From Sphingobacterium multivorum (GTDB taxonomy: Bacteria; Bacteroidota; Bacteroidia; Sphingobacteriales; Sphingobacteriaceae): a stretch of 64,000 nt of DNA. Shown here one piece after another: positions 34,037 to 43,768 of the stretch. Below the pieces are notes generated by a model. It was not told where the DNA came from. It saw nothing but the letters and a program-made list of their open reading frames with translations, and made no database searches. The position numbers were made by a program, and so were the translations under genes. The stretch's first letter is position 1; each line of letters begins with the position of its first letter. Where the stretch lies: assembly GCF_039511225.1 (NCBI RefSeq), contig NZ_CP154261.1, positions 2,914,001 to 2,978,000 on the forward strand. Direction: 5' to 3'.

Positions 34037-34693
34037 ATGGAGAATATCATTAACTTTTTGACTAGTGAGCCTTTGTTAAACGCTCTCACTTCAATTCTGT
34101 GTGGCAGTTTAATTGGTTTTGAACGTGAGTATAGGAATAAATCTGCTGGATTTCGGACGGTAGTGCTTATTTGTTTCGGTTCGGCAATGTTTACGATTAT
34201 TTCCTGTTTGTTTATTGGCAATAGTACTGATCGCGTTGCTGCAAATATTGTGACTGGTATAGGCTTTATTGGTGCTGGTGTGATCTTTAAGGGCAAACTA
34301 TCGGTTAGTGGTCTCACAACAGCGGCCGTTATTTGGGCGACAGCTGGTATTGGCATGTTTGCCGGATTGGGGCAACTGGTTTATGCGATTTCCTTTGCTG
34401 TTTTTATGGTGGTGATACTCGCGCTTTTTCAGCGGATCGAAATTCTTCTGGCTCGTTATTACCTAGTTCGTTCTCTACATGTAAAATTTAGTTCCAATGA
34501 GTTTTATCACTTACATGAGTTTGAACAATTGGCATTGGATTTTAAGATTAAAGCTACCAGGCGTGTTATTGAAAAGATCAATGGAAAGTTGGAAGTTATG
34601 TATGATATTTCTGGTAAAATGACTGATTTAGATCGTTTTAACCAACAATTGGCAGGCTCATTAGTTATAGATGAGTTTTACTATAACAAATAA
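34037..34693 (+). CDS. MgtC/SapB-family membrane protein
   Basis: A 218-residue protein with four to five N-terminal membrane segments: SILCGSLIGFEREYRNKSAG, FRTVVLICFGSAMFTIIS, GIGFIGAGVIFK and GLTTAAVIWATAGIGMFAG are the MgtC hallmarks. The C-terminal 80 residues form a soluble ACT-like domain. Linked to Mg and acid homeostasis in relatives. ATG at 34,037 gives the usual N-terminus. Confidence 0.88.
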   Translation: MENIINFLTSEPLLNALTSILCGSLIGFEREYRNKSAGFRTVVLICFGSAMFTIISCLFIGNSTDRVAANIVTGIGFIGAGVIFKGKLSVSGLTTAAVIWATAGIGMFAGLGQLVYAISFAVFMVVILALFQRIEILLARYYLVRSLHVKFSSNEFYHLHEFEQLALDFKIKATRRVIEKINGKLEVMYDISGKMTDLDRFNQQLAGSLVIDEFYYNK

Positions 34694-34721
34694 ACACATC
34701 TATAACTAACCACATGGTAGC

Positions 34722-35057
34722 TTAGGTCGTTTCTTTACCCCCGAAAGTTATCAAAACCATGCCTGAAATAATGACAAACATACCCAGTACCTGCTGCCAG
34801 CTCAATGAACTTTTAAAATATAGCGCCATCGCCAATTGGACTGTCAAGAATGTACCGCCTGAACATAGGGCAATTACGATAGGTTGAGAGACATTCTTAA
34901 ATAACTGCACAAGAAACCAACTTGCTGATAAAAGAATAATGTTTCCAATAATTAAAGTAGTCCATTTATATTTTGGATGTATCCCGCCAAGTTTAAACAG
35001 GATAGATGAAATAATTTGACAGGCCCAAAATGCCACAAAATATATATAGTTCAGCAT
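34722..35057 (-). CDS. Four-helix small membrane protein, EamA/SMR-like
   Basis: A 111-residue protein with four predicted membrane helices (YIYFVAFWACQIISSILF, LIIGNIILLSASWFLVQL, IVIALCSGGTFLTVQLAMAL, LGMFVIISGMVLITF), the size of an SMR transporter or half an EamA protein. The Glu typical of SMR helix 1 is not seen, so transport of cationic drugs is not implied. ATG at 35,057 is preferred over 35,087, which overlaps the next gene. Confidence 0.65.
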   Translation of the reverse strand: MLNYIYFVAFWACQIISSILFKLGGIHPKYKWTTLIIGNIILLSASWFLVQLFKNVSQPIVIALCSGGTFLTVQLAMALYFKSSLSWQQVLGMFVIISGMVLITFGGKETT

Positions 35058-35064
35058 GGCTTTC

Positions 35065-35310
35065 TTATTCGTATCTACTGTAAGCACTATTAAAAGATTG
35101 GCGCATCAATGCGAATTGGTCGATCACACTTTTCAGAAATTCTTCGTCAAGTAAATCAAAGACACCATTTACACCGCCAATTATATCCATTTCTGCGATT
35201 TTATAGGATTGTTCTAAGTTTCCTTGTTCAAATTTAATAATGAATTTTTGATTCATACCAAAGATTGAAATCTTGCAATCGGGATGGGGGAGTTCAGCTA
35301 TTAATCTCAT
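35065..35310 (-). CDS. Small conserved hypothetical protein
   Basis: An 81-residue protein (MRLIAELPHPDCKISIFGMN) that looks like a short cytosolic alpha/beta protein seen in Sphingobacteriaceae, function unknown. ATG at 35,310 is preferred over an upstream start at 35,367 that would run through the gdhA terminator. Confidence 0.65.
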   Translation of the reverse strand: MRLIAELPHPDCKISIFGMNQKFIIKFEQGNLEQSYKIAEMDIIGGVNGVFDLLDEEFLKSVIDQFALMRQSFNSAYSRYE

Positions 35311-35349
35311 GTAAATTTCGTGTTTTTTAAAATTAGCATAAAAGTATAA

Positions 35350-35385
35350 AAAAACGCCCAAATGCAATGCATTTGAGCGCTCAGG
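35350..35385 (-). terminator. gdhA terminator
   Basis: On the minus strand CGCTCAAATGC and GCATTTGGGCG pair around a short loop, then a run of seven T. It lies about 30 bp after the gdhA stop. Confidence 0.8.
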
Positions 35386-35412
35386 ATTATGATATGATTA
35401 GAAAAAGGCGTG

Positions 35413-36744
35413 TTATACGATACCTTGTGCTTTCATCGCGTTAGCGACTTTTATAAAACCACCAATATTGGCACCTTTCAAATAATTAACAAATCCACTG
35501 TCTTGACCATATTTCAAACAAGTTTCGTGAATGCTTTCCATAATGGTTTTTAAGCGATTGTCAACTTCTTCTGTACACCATTGTGTACGGATTGAGTTTT
35601 GAGACATTTCCAAACCGCTGACAGCAACACCACCAGCATTCGCAGCTTTACCAGGCGCAAAACTAATTTTTGCGTCTAGAAAAACTTTAATAGCTTCAGC
35701 AGTAGAAGGCATATTGGCGCCTTCAGCTACGCACGTACAACCATTTGCAACAAGCGCTTTAGCATCCGATTCTTCTAATTCATTTTGTGTTGCACACGGC
35801 AATGCGATATCACACTTAAACTGCCATGGCTTTTGACCAGGTAAGAATTGGGCGTTCGGATAGCGCGCTGGGTACTGATCGAGGTTTCTTCCCAAAGTAG
35901 CCCCAAATGCCATTTTTTCAGCGTCAAAACCATCGGGGTCATAAAGTGTACCCAGGCTATTTGATACCGTAATTACTTTGGCTCCAAGTTGAACGGCTTT
36001 TTCAACAGCGTAAAAGGCTACGTTGCCAGCACCAGATACTGTAGCTACTTTACCTTGTAAAGATTTTCCCTGATATTTGAAGATACAGTCAACAAAATAT
36101 AGGAGCCCATAACCGGTCGCTTCAGGACGAATATATGATCCACCCCATAATTCACCTTTACCTGTTAGAACACCTGTAAAATTGTTTTGAAGTCGTTTAA
36201 ATTGACCAAATAAGAAGCCTATTTCGCGTCCGCCAACGCCAATGTCGCCCGCAGGAACGTCTGTATCCGCGCCAATATGACGATAAAGTTCGGTCATAAA
36301 GCTTTGACAAAAACGCATAATTTCATTGTCTGATTTACCTTTAGGGTCAAAATCAGCCCCCCCTTTACCACCACCAATTGGTAGTCCTGTTAAGCTATTT
36401 TTAAATACTTGCTCAAAAGCGAGGAATTTTAAAATACTTTGGTTAACAGATGGAGCGAAGCGGAGACCACCTTTATATGGGCCGATTGAACTGTTCATTT
36501 GAACACGATAGCCACGATTTACCTGTACTTGGTGGTTATCATCCAACCATGTTACGCGAAAAGATATAATACGCTCAGGTTCAGTAAGTCTCTCAAGAAT
36601 TTTTTGGTCGAAAAAATCGGGATGATTTTCAGTGATATAAGGAAATAAATCCTCAGTAACTTCCTTTACAGCTTGTAAGAATTCTGGTTCATTTGGATTA
36701 CGTTTCTCAACGATTGAAATGAACTCGTTAAAGTTTTTTGACAT
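35413..36744 (-). CDS. gdhA: NADP-type glutamate dehydrogenase
   Basis: A 443-residue enzyme interconverting 2-oxoglutarate plus ammonia and glutamate. KGGLRFAPSVNQSILKFLAF, PIGGGKGGADFDPKGKSDNE (catalytic Lys), DVPAGDIGVGGREIGFLFGQ and VSGAGNVAFYAVEKAVQLGA (Rossmann) are present. Length and the DFDPKGKSD text fit the hexameric NADP-dependent class used for ammonium assimilation. Confidence 0.95.
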   Translation of the reverse strand: MSKNFNEFISIVEKRNPNEPEFLQAVKEVTEDLFPYITENHPDFFDQKILERLTEPERIISFRVTWLDDNHQVQVNRGYRVQMNSSIGPYKGGLRFAPSVNQSILKFLAFEQVFKNSLTGLPIGGGKGGADFDPKGKSDNEIMRFCQSFMTELYRHIGADTDVPAGDIGVGGREIGFLFGQFKRLQNNFTGVLTGKGELWGGSYIRPEATGYGLLYFVDCIFKYQGKSLQGKVATVSGAGNVAFYAVEKAVQLGAKVITVSNSLGTLYDPDGFDAEKMAFGATLGRNLDQYPARYPNAQFLPGQKPWQFKCDIALPCATQNELEESDAKALVANGCTCVAEGANMPSTAEAIKVFLDAKISFAPGKAANAGGVAVSGLEMSQNSIRTQWCTEEVDNRLKTIMESIHETCLKYGQDSGFVNYLKGANIGGFIKVANAMKAQGIV

Positions 36745-37255
36745 GTTTTAATTAGTAAAATTTCCCTTTGGCTGGCACTAATTTATATAATTTTTAACGA
36801 AAAACCAATATTTGTTAATTATTTACAATTATTAATGTGTTTTGATGAAATTTCATATTTTATTATAATTATTCAAAACCGATTAATTAAGAGAGAAATG
36901 AAGGAAAAATGAACACATGACAGTATTTTATTCGAGTTATTATTAAAAAAATAGAATCATTTTCGTTTTTGACAAAATAACTGTAAATACTGATGATCAT
37001 TGATGAATATTTAATAGCTGATAGTTTTTTCTGATTATTTGATAAATATACCAAACCCCTATCTTTCTCTTATATAGCATTTATAATTTATATTATGTTA
37101 AATAATGAATTGCCGGACGTACCCTATTTTACAGTTGATCTATATCAACCTGGTTCTTTGGTATTATAAGCTAAACTTCATAAAAAAAGGAACCCAGATA
37201 TTGCTTGAGTTCCTTGAAAAATATTTAGGTTGAATATTTACGTTTAAAAAAAATA
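36745..37255. other. AT-rich intergenic region upstream of gdhA
   Basis: About 510 bp without a credible gene. It holds the cysN terminator at its left-facing end (37,182-37,215) and presumably the gdhA promoter and regulatory sites near 36,750-37,050. No riboswitch fold or repeat was recognised by eye. Confidence 0.5.
37182..37215 (-). terminator. Terminator of the sulfate-assimilation operon
   Basis: AAGGAAC and GTTCCTT arms followed on the minus strand by seven T, 41 bp after the cysN stop codon. Confidence 0.75.
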
Positions 37256-38509
37256 TTAATCGACTGCCTGAATCATTAAAGCACCAACGGTTAGATTTGT
37301 CCGTGGATCAATAACAATCGCTTGAGAATTTGCCGGATTTTCCTGCTGCAGATCAAATACTAGATTCTCAGCGGACTTAATGGCTATTCGACCAATATCA
37401 TTTAGTTTGATTGGATCATTATATATTTTTTCCTGTGTATTGATATCAAATTTGTATAACACATCTAAAATCTTAACCTTGGTTAATTTACCGTGGCTTT
37501 GGACAAGATAAACTTGCGCAGTATCCAAAGGTTTATTGTCGAACCAACATAAGTTTGCTTGAATATTGCGCTCAAACTTTGGCGGCTGTTCTACACTTGC
37601 AATGGTATCGCCGCGACTAATGTCGACATCGTCACTGAGGTGTACAATGACAGATTGTCCGTTTTCAGCCCGTTGAAGTTGTTGCCCGTTTAATTCAATC
37701 GCTTGAATTGTGCTATATGTTTCTGCTGGATAAACAATAACCTGGTCACCAACCGTGAGCCCCTCTCCTAGTACTCGACCTGCATAACCTCTATAGTCGT
37801 GTAAATCATCGGTTTGTGGTCTTACAACCCATTGGACGGGAAACCTCCAACTGGCTGCTTCCTGTTCGTGAATTTCTACATTTTCCAGGTAATCCAATAA
37901 AGATTCGCCTGCATACCAGCTCATTCTTTCGGACTTATGTACAATATTGTCTCCTTTTAAGGCTGAAACAGGTATGAAATCAATATCCTTAAGTCCGAGA
38001 TTGTTAGCTAAAGTTATATAATCAGCCTTGATCTGTTCGAAAACAGAAGCGCTATAATCGACCATATCCATCTTGTTTATGCAGACCAAAACTTGTTTCA
38101 TGGCCAATAATTTGGCTATGAAAGAATGACGTTTTGTTTGCTCTATTACGCCTTTGCGTGCATCAACCAGAATGATTATGAGATCTGAATTGGAAGCTCC
38201 AGTTACCATGTTTCTGGTGTATTGGATATGTCCTGGAGCATCGGCTATAATATATTTTCGGTGTTCAGTCTGGAAATATTTATAGGCTACATCAATTGTT
38301 ATGCCTTGTTCACGTTCAGCTTTAAGTCCATCAGTCAATATGGCCAAGTCTACAGTCCCATCGTCATTTTTCCGGTTGGCACGCTGTATAGCTTCCAATT
38401 GGTCGTCCAAAATGGAGTTTGTATCATATAGTAATCGGCCAATCAAGGTACTTTTACCATCATCTACAGAACCGGCCGTTATAAATTTCAATATATTCAT
38501 TGTTGTCAA
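37256..38509 (-). CDS. cysN: Sulfate adenylyltransferase subunit 1 (GTPase)
   Basis: A 417-residue GTPase that drives ATP-sulfurylase. TAGSVDDGKSTLIGRLLYDT (P-loop), EREQGITIDVAYKYF, ADAPGHIQYTRNM and CINKMDMVDY are the G motifs; beta-barrel domains II and III follow. The length shows no fused APS kinase (CysC). Last gene of the operon, 20 bp after cysD. Confidence 0.94.
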   Translation of the reverse strand: MTTMNILKFITAGSVDDGKSTLIGRLLYDTNSILDDQLEAIQRANRKNDDGTVDLAILTDGLKAEREQGITIDVAYKYFQTEHRKYIIADAPGHIQYTRNMVTGASNSDLIIILVDARKGVIEQTKRHSFIAKLLAMKQVLVCINKMDMVDYSASVFEQIKADYITLANNLGLKDIDFIPVSALKGDNIVHKSERMSWYAGESLLDYLENVEIHEQEAASWRFPVQWVVRPQTDDLHDYRGYAGRVLGEGLTVGDQVIVYPAETYSTIQAIELNGQQLQRAENGQSVIVHLSDDVDISRGDTIASVEQPPKFERNIQANLCWFDNKPLDTAQVYLVQSHGKLTKVKILDVLYKFDINTQEKIYNDPIKLNDIGRIAIKSAENLVFDLQQENPANSQAIVIDPRTNLTVGALMIQAVD

Positions 38510-38529
38510 TATCAGGTATGTGATTTGAA

Positions 38530-39420
38530 TTAAAAGTATCCTTGTTTTTTACGCTCTTCCATGGCTGCTTCCGATACCTTATCGTCCATTCTAGCGCCAC
38601 GTTCACTTACTGTTGAAGCCTTGATTTCGGCGATAATATCATCTAGCTCCGTTGCTGTTGAATCTACGGCTGCTGTACAAGTCATGTCGCCTACAGTTCT
38701 GAAACGTACAGATTTGCGTTCTATGATATCATCAGCATCGATATTTAAGAATGAGGCAGCAGCCATCAGTTGCCCATTGCGGGTAATAACATCCCGCTCA
38801 TGGCTGAAATAAATCGATGGCAATGCAATCTGTTCACGTTTAATATAGTTCCAAACATCGAGCTCAGTCCAGTTTGAAATAGGAAACACCCGTACATTTT
38901 CGCCTTTGTTTATTTTGCCATTAAAGATGCTCCACAGCTCAGGTCTTTGGCGTTTCGGATCCCATTGTCCAAATTCATCACGCACGGAGAAGATTCTTTC
39001 CTTAGCACGCGCTTTTTCTTCGTCCCGACGTGCGCCACCGATACAGGCATCAAAACCATGTTTAGCGATTGTATCGAGTAAGGTAACTGTTTGCAAGGCG
39101 TTCCGACTTGCATTTTTTCCTTTTTGCTCAACGACTTTTCCTTGATCAATGCTGTCTTGAACATAACCAACGATAAGTTTTTCTCCTATGTCTTCAATCA
39201 ATGAATCCCTGAAAGTGATTGTCTCAGGAAAATTGTGACCAGTGTCAATATGAACTAATGGAAAAGGAAATTTACCAGGCCTAAATGCTTTTTTTGCCAA
39301 GTGAACAAGTGTAATGGAGTCCTTACCACCAGAGAATAATAGCGCTGGTTTTTCAAATTGTCCGGCTACCTCCCTTAAAATATATATTGCTTCCGCTTCT
39401 AAATGATCTAAATAGTCCAT
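38530..39420 (-). CDS. cysD: Sulfate adenylyltransferase subunit 2
   Basis: A 296-residue PP-loop enzyme forming APS from sulfate and ATP with CysN. LLFSGGKDSITLVHLAKKAF is the PP-loop, followed by HIDTGHNFPETI, GGARRDEEKARAKERIFSVR and VFPISNWTELDVWNYI, with the C-terminal MEERKKQGYF typical of CysD. Confidence 0.95.
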   Translation of the reverse strand: MDYLDHLEAEAIYILREVAGQFEKPALLFSGGKDSITLVHLAKKAFRPGKFPFPLVHIDTGHNFPETITFRDSLIEDIGEKLIVGYVQDSIDQGKVVEQKGKNASRNALQTVTLLDTIAKHGFDACIGGARRDEEKARAKERIFSVRDEFGQWDPKRQRPELWSIFNGKINKGENVRVFPISNWTELDVWNYIKREQIALPSIYFSHERDVITRNGQLMAAASFLNIDADDIIERKSVRFRTVGDMTCTAAVDSTATELDDIIAEIKASTVSERGARMDDKVSEAAMEERKKQGYF

Positions 39421-39474
39421 TCTCTGAAATAATAAAATTTGATTTTAATGAATTTGGGTTTCTACCTCGCTATT

Positions 39475-40176
39475 TTATGATTTAACGGCGTGCAAACCAC
39501 ATTCTTTTTTACTTTGATCTTCCCACCACCATCTACCAGCGCGGAAGTCCTCTCCTTCTTGTATTGCTCTTGTACAAGGTTGACAACCGATACTTGGGAA
39601 ACCCTTGTCGTGTAGCACATTGTACGGAATATATTGCTCTTTACAATAATTTTTAACTTCCTCAAAAGTCCAGTCAAATAAAGGATGGATTTTGATGATT
39701 TGGTTTGTTTCATCGTATTCGATAAAGTCCATGTCGTGGCGATTGATGGATTGATCTGATCGGATGCCCGTTACCCAAATTTTTTTCCCTTTAATCGCGC
39801 GTTGTAAAGGTTCAATTTTCCTTATCCTACAACATTCCTTCCGATTCTCAACCGACTCATAAAAGGAGTTTGGACCTTTTCTGCTGATAAAATCTTCCAA
39901 CAATGTTGCATCCGCAGTATATGTTTTAATACGCAACTGATAACGCTCTAAGGTGCGGCTCCACAGGGAATAGGTTTCTTTGAACAGTCTTCCAGTATCC
40001 AGTGTAAATATTTCGATATTAATATTATTCTTACCGATCCATTCAGTGATTACTTGATCCTCAATACCGAAAGAGGTTGAAAAAACTACCTCATTAGGAA
40101 ATAGTGAGGCTATTGTTTGTAAGAGCTCCACTCCTTTTTTTTCGCCAATAATTTCTTTAATTTCCTTAACGTTCAT
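39475..40176 (-). CDS. cysH: Adenylylsulfate reductase, [4Fe-4S] type
   Basis: A 233-residue thioredoxin-dependent reductase. The CC...CxxC iron-sulfur pattern is present: CCRIRKIEPL and GCQPCTRAIQEGEDFRAGRW, with the catalytic ECGLH near the C-terminus (KKECGLHAVK). These cysteine pairs mark enzymes reducing APS directly, which fits the absence of cysC in the operon. It overlaps the met8-like gene by 11 bp. Confidence 0.93.
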   Translation of the reverse strand: MNVKEIKEIIGEKKGVELLQTIASLFPNEVVFSTSFGIEDQVITEWIGKNNINIEIFTLDTGRLFKETYSLWSRTLERYQLRIKTYTADATLLEDFISRKGPNSFYESVENRKECCRIRKIEPLQRAIKGKKIWVTGIRSDQSINRHDMDFIEYDETNQIIKIHPLFDWTFEEVKNYCKEQYIPYNVLHDKGFPSIGCQPCTRAIQEGEDFRAGRWWWEDQSKKECGLHAVKS

Positions 40177-40744
40177 AACGTAATATATTTTTTGTATGCT
40201 CGTTCAACTGCTTTACTTTGTATTCAAAATCTCCTCGAAGCTGCTCTCGATAAGCACTCATGAGTGAAAGTGTTTCGTCAATTTCCTCCGGTAACAAGTC
40301 ATTCAGTAGTTCCTTCACCCTTTTGGCAATCGTCGGTGATTTGCCATTGGTAGAAATAGCTATTTTCAAGTCGCCTTTCTTTACGATGGACCCCAGGTAG
40401 AAGTCGCATAATTCGGGTTTGTCCGCGGCATTAAACAGTATGTTATTTTGCCTGGTTAAATTACGCAGCTGTTCGTTGAGCTCCATGTTATTGGTTGCTA
40501 CAATGACAAGTTGTTTGTCCGTAAGGTCGTCTGGTCTAAACGGACGAATGTGGAGCTGAATTTGTGTGTAATTTTGTAATAGCTCCTTAAATTCCGGGAT
40601 GATTTCCCGAGTCACAATAGTCAGTTTTAATCCCTCATCATTGGAAATTAAAGCTTGAAATTTTTCCAATGCAACTTTCCCGCCCCCAACAAGTAAGGTG
40701 TCAATTTGATTCAATTTGACGAATATTGGAAATAGCTGGTTCAT
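40166..40744 (-). CDS. Precorrin-2 dehydrogenase / sirohydrochlorin ferrochelatase-like
   Basis: A 192-residue Met8/CysG-N-type protein making siroheme from precorrin-2. LFPIFVKLNQIDTLLVGGGK (NAD site), VATNNMELNEQLRNLT and FNAADKPELCDFYLGSIVKK, then ISTNGKSPTIAKRVKELLND are diagnostic. Pairs with the adjacent cobA-type methyltransferase to supply siroheme for the sulfite reductase in the same operon. Confidence 0.9.
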   Translation of the reverse strand: MNQLFPIFVKLNQIDTLLVGGGKVALEKFQALISNDEGLKLTIVTREIIPEFKELLQNYTQIQLHIRPFRPDDLTDKQLVIVATNNMELNEQLRNLTRQNNILFNAADKPELCDFYLGSIVKKGDLKIAISTNGKSPTIAKRVKELLNDLLPEEIDETLSLMSAYREQLRGDFEYKVKQLNEHTKNILRYER

Positions 40745-40746
40745 AT

Positions 40747-41505
40747 CTATAAAGCTAAAGCTTTTTCTTTAATGTGTTGGAATGAACGATGCTTGGCAAC
40801 GACCTCGCCGATTACAATAATCGCTGGGACACCGACCCTTTTCTCTGTTGATTCATCAAGAATATTATCGATAGTGCCTAGTACAACTTTTTCATTAGGC
40901 AATGAACCATTTTGAATCAAGGCTATTGGTAAATTATGAAGATTTCTTTGGCGGTAGATTTCCACGATCTCTGCCAATTTTCCGTAGCCCATCAAGACAA
41001 CGACAGTGGCCTTGGATTCTGCTGCCAGATAAAGATCTGTTGAAAGTGAACCGTCCGATTTGGAGCCTGTGATGACCCAAAAGCTCTCACTGATTCCCCG
41101 GTAAGTTAATGGAAGTTGTTGTAGTCCGGTAAGTCCAATTGCGGAGGAAATACCTGGCACAACGGTAGTTTCAATACCATATTGCTGTACGTAGTCAATT
41201 TCTTCGCCACCACGGCCAAAAACAAATGGATCACCACCTTTTAGACGTACAACATGTCCATAGTTTAAGGCATAATCCACCAAAAGGCGATTGATTTCAT
41301 CCTGTGAAGTAGAGATTTGTTCGGCTCGTTTTCCAACATATATCTTGATGCATTCAGCCTGTGCATAATCCAGTAGTTCATCATTCACCAAGGCGTCGTA
41401 TAAAATGACATCTGCTTTTTCTATTGCTTTGATGCCCTTTAGGCTGATCAGATCCGGATCACCGGGGCCTGCTCCTACCAATGTTACTTTTGCTTTTATT
41501 GACAT
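40747..41505 (-). CDS. cobA: Uroporphyrinogen-III C-methyltransferase
   Basis: A 252-residue SAM-dependent methyltransferase making precorrin-2. VTLVGAGPGDPDLISLKGIK at the start, VRLKGGDPFVFGRGGEEI, GISSAIGLTGLQQLPLTYRG and VVLMGYGKLAEI match CobA/SUMT. First siroheme gene after the reductase, 12 bp downstream. Confidence 0.93.
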   Translation of the reverse strand: MSIKAKVTLVGAGPGDPDLISLKGIKAIEKADVILYDALVNDELLDYAQAECIKIYVGKRAEQISTSQDEINRLLVDYALNYGHVVRLKGGDPFVFGRGGEEIDYVQQYGIETTVVPGISSAIGLTGLQQLPLTYRGISESFWVITGSKSDGSLSTDLYLAAESKATVVVLMGYGKLAEIVEIYRQRNLHNLPIALIQNGSLPNEKVVLGTIDNILDESTEKRVGVPAIIVIGEVVAKHRSFQHIKEKALAL

Positions 41506-41517
41506 ACCTATTCCCTC

Positions 41518-43623
41518 CTATACCAATACTGGTTTTAAATTTTTCCGTTGATAGACTTCATTGATAAACTTCGTTGCTTCCTGAAGGTAGTTGATTGCAA
41601 AATGCTCCGTTGGTTCATTTTTACTAATCTGTAGAACTAATTCTGGAAACGTTTGGTCAAAATTATATTCACCTGTTTCCACGAAATGTGTTTGGAATTC
41701 GTTGATTACGATATTTTGTGTGCTGGCGCTAATCCCTTTATCCAATAGTAGGGCTTTTGCTGCTTGTACAAAGGCATTATAAGCGTGATAAATCGCATCC
41801 GAGAATTTGGATTCCTGAAATGTTTCATTTGCCCATTGTAACTTTTCTTCCGCCTCATAGATCAACGTAGCAACCAAGTCAATCACGACACCTGCACACT
41901 CGCCAACTCCGATTGCCGTTTGGAAAGTTCCTTCATGTCCCCAGTCGACAAATTCGTCCTCAGCAAGATTGGTCAAATCCGATAGAGGCTTTAAAAGATT
42001 ATAAAAGTAATTTTTACTTTGTCTGTCGTAGTAAGCATGGAAGTTTTCATTTGCTTCAGCATTTTTTTTATAATCATTCAGCACCCATTCTACAACATGC
42101 AAGACTCTTTTTGTCGGCACTTTAATAATACGCTCGGCAACACGTCCTTCACCATTACCAATTGTCCCGCCGCCAAGCATAACTTGGGCTGCAGGGACCA
42201 CTTTGCCCTCCGCTTTAACCGAACTACCATGAAAGCCGATATGTGCCAGACCATGTTGGCCACAAGAATTCATACAACCCGAAATTTTTATTTTTAAATC
42301 CCGATTAAAGACAAAATCCTGATGAAATTCGGCGATATAAGATTCGATAACCCGCGCCATTTCAGTACTGTTTGAGATGCCTAGATTACAGGTATCCGTA
42401 CCAGGGCAAGTTGTTACATCTGCAGTACTATCAAAACCTACCTGCGCTAGATCCAACGATTTAAGTAGTTGATAAATATGTGGCAGTGACTTTTCTGTTG
42501 CGTATTTTAGCAGTAGGCTTTGGTTTTGTGTGATACGGATATCGTCCGCGACCAAATCCTTCAGACCTGCAACCAACGCGCGTGCTTTATCTGTACCTAT
42601 ATCACCGGTGGATACCCGCACATAGACACCGTAATATCCTTTTTGTTTTTGTTCGAATGTATTGGTGCCCTTCCAAACTTGATAGTTTAGATCACTATCT
42701 AGATTAATCGTTGATAGCTGATTGTCGTCCGGTGGTATTGGCTGTTCGATTTTGGTTCGGTCGATCGGATAGCTTTTCACCTTCGTGGCGATTTTCTCGG
42801 CTTCAATTAAACTTAGCACTTCCTCTAACCCTAGTTTCTGAATAAGGTATTTGAATCGAGCTTTATTTCGGTTATTTCTTTCACCATAACGATCAAAGAC
42901 ACGAAGTGTCGCTTCGATATAAGGGATCAATTCATCTTCTGGTAAAAACTCGCTTGTCACTGATGCTAAGAAAGGCTGAGATCCCAATCCCCCACCCAAT
43001 AACACTTTAAAACCACGAATTTCCACACCATCAACAATTTTTAGTTTTGGAATAAAACCAAGGTCATGAATATAGGAAAACGCAGTGTCTTCATCACTGG
43101 CAGAAAATGACATTTTGAATTTTCGTCCCATTTCCGCACATACTGGATTGCGCAAAAAATATTCAAAGGTCGCCTGAGCATATGGCGAAACATCAAAAGG
43201 TTCCTTTGGATCGATTCCCGAGCTTGGGGAAGCGGTGACATTACGGACTGTATTTCCACAAGCTTCGCGTAATGTAATATCGTCTTCAGCCAATTTGGAC
43301 CAAAGTTCTGGTGTACGGTCAAGACTAACGTAATGAATCTGTATATCTTGACGTGTGGTCAGGTGCAGATTACGGCTTGCGTATTCGTCTGATATTGCTG
43401 CAATTTTGTTCAATTGCTTAAACGTAACCTTTCCAAATGGAAGTTTTATACGAACCATTTGAACTCCAGGTTGTCTTTGTCCATATACCCCCCTAGCCAA
43501 ACGCAACGATCTAAATTTCTCGTCGGCAATTTTGCCCTCGTGGAACAATCGAATCTTTTTTTCAAGTTCTATAATTTCCTTCTCCACGATAGGATTTTCT
43601 AATTCTGTGCGGAAGCTTTGCAT
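41518..43623 (-). CDS. Siroheme sulfite/nitrite reductase with C-terminal HEPN-like domain
   Basis: A 701-residue reductase giving sulfide in this operon. The siroheme-[4Fe-4S] ligands are CPGTDTCNLG (C-x5-C) and SGCMNSCGQHG (C-x3-C); two ferredoxin-like repeats precede them (VRIKLPFGKVTFKQLNKIAA, then VYVRVSTGDIGTDKARALVA). After about residue 560 a helical extension, AIYHAYNAFVQAAKALLLDK to the end, looks like a HEPN-type domain seen fused here in Bacteroidota; the strict RX4H catalytic pair is not evident, so it is probably structural. First gene of the leftward operon, divergent from pstS. Confidence 0.88.
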   Translation of the reverse strand: MQSFRTELENPIVEKEIIELEKKIRLFHEGKIADEKFRSLRLARGVYGQRQPGVQMVRIKLPFGKVTFKQLNKIAAISDEYASRNLHLTTRQDIQIHYVSLDRTPELWSKLAEDDITLREACGNTVRNVTASPSSGIDPKEPFDVSPYAQATFEYFLRNPVCAEMGRKFKMSFSASDEDTAFSYIHDLGFIPKLKIVDGVEIRGFKVLLGGGLGSQPFLASVTSEFLPEDELIPYIEATLRVFDRYGERNNRNKARFKYLIQKLGLEEVLSLIEAEKIATKVKSYPIDRTKIEQPIPPDDNQLSTINLDSDLNYQVWKGTNTFEQKQKGYYGVYVRVSTGDIGTDKARALVAGLKDLVADDIRITQNQSLLLKYATEKSLPHIYQLLKSLDLAQVGFDSTADVTTCPGTDTCNLGISNSTEMARVIESYIAEFHQDFVFNRDLKIKISGCMNSCGQHGLAHIGFHGSSVKAEGKVVPAAQVMLGGGTIGNGEGRVAERIIKVPTKRVLHVVEWVLNDYKKNAEANENFHAYYDRQSKNYFYNLLKPLSDLTNLAEDEFVDWGHEGTFQTAIGVGECAGVVIDLVATLIYEAEEKLQWANETFQESKFSDAIYHAYNAFVQAAKALLLDKGISASTQNIVINEFQTHFVETGEYNFDQTFPELVLQISKNEPTEHFAINYLQEATKFINEVYQRKNLKPVLV

Positions 43624-43716
43624 ATAACAAATAAAATCTATTGATTTAGTATTCTTTTCTCGATGTCAAATGTAAAAATATTTTTTTAATATTCTATAAT
43701 ATCTACCAAATTAATA

Positions 43717-43724
43717 TATATTTG
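43717..43724 (+). promoter_or_regulatory. Candidate pstS promoter -7 element
   Basis: TATATTTG fits TAnnTTTG, 44 bp before the pstS start. No clear -33 element; tentative. Confidence 0.3.
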
Positions 43725-43768
43725 CCCTATAAAATTTAATATATAAAACCTGTAGACTTTTAGGTGTA

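Noticed and set aside
33976..34356. Minus-strand 126-codon frame
   Set aside because: Shadow of the MgtC-family gene on the other strand.
37256..38509. CysN-CysC fusion
   Set aside because: Length and C-terminus match CysN alone; no second P-loop kinase domain.
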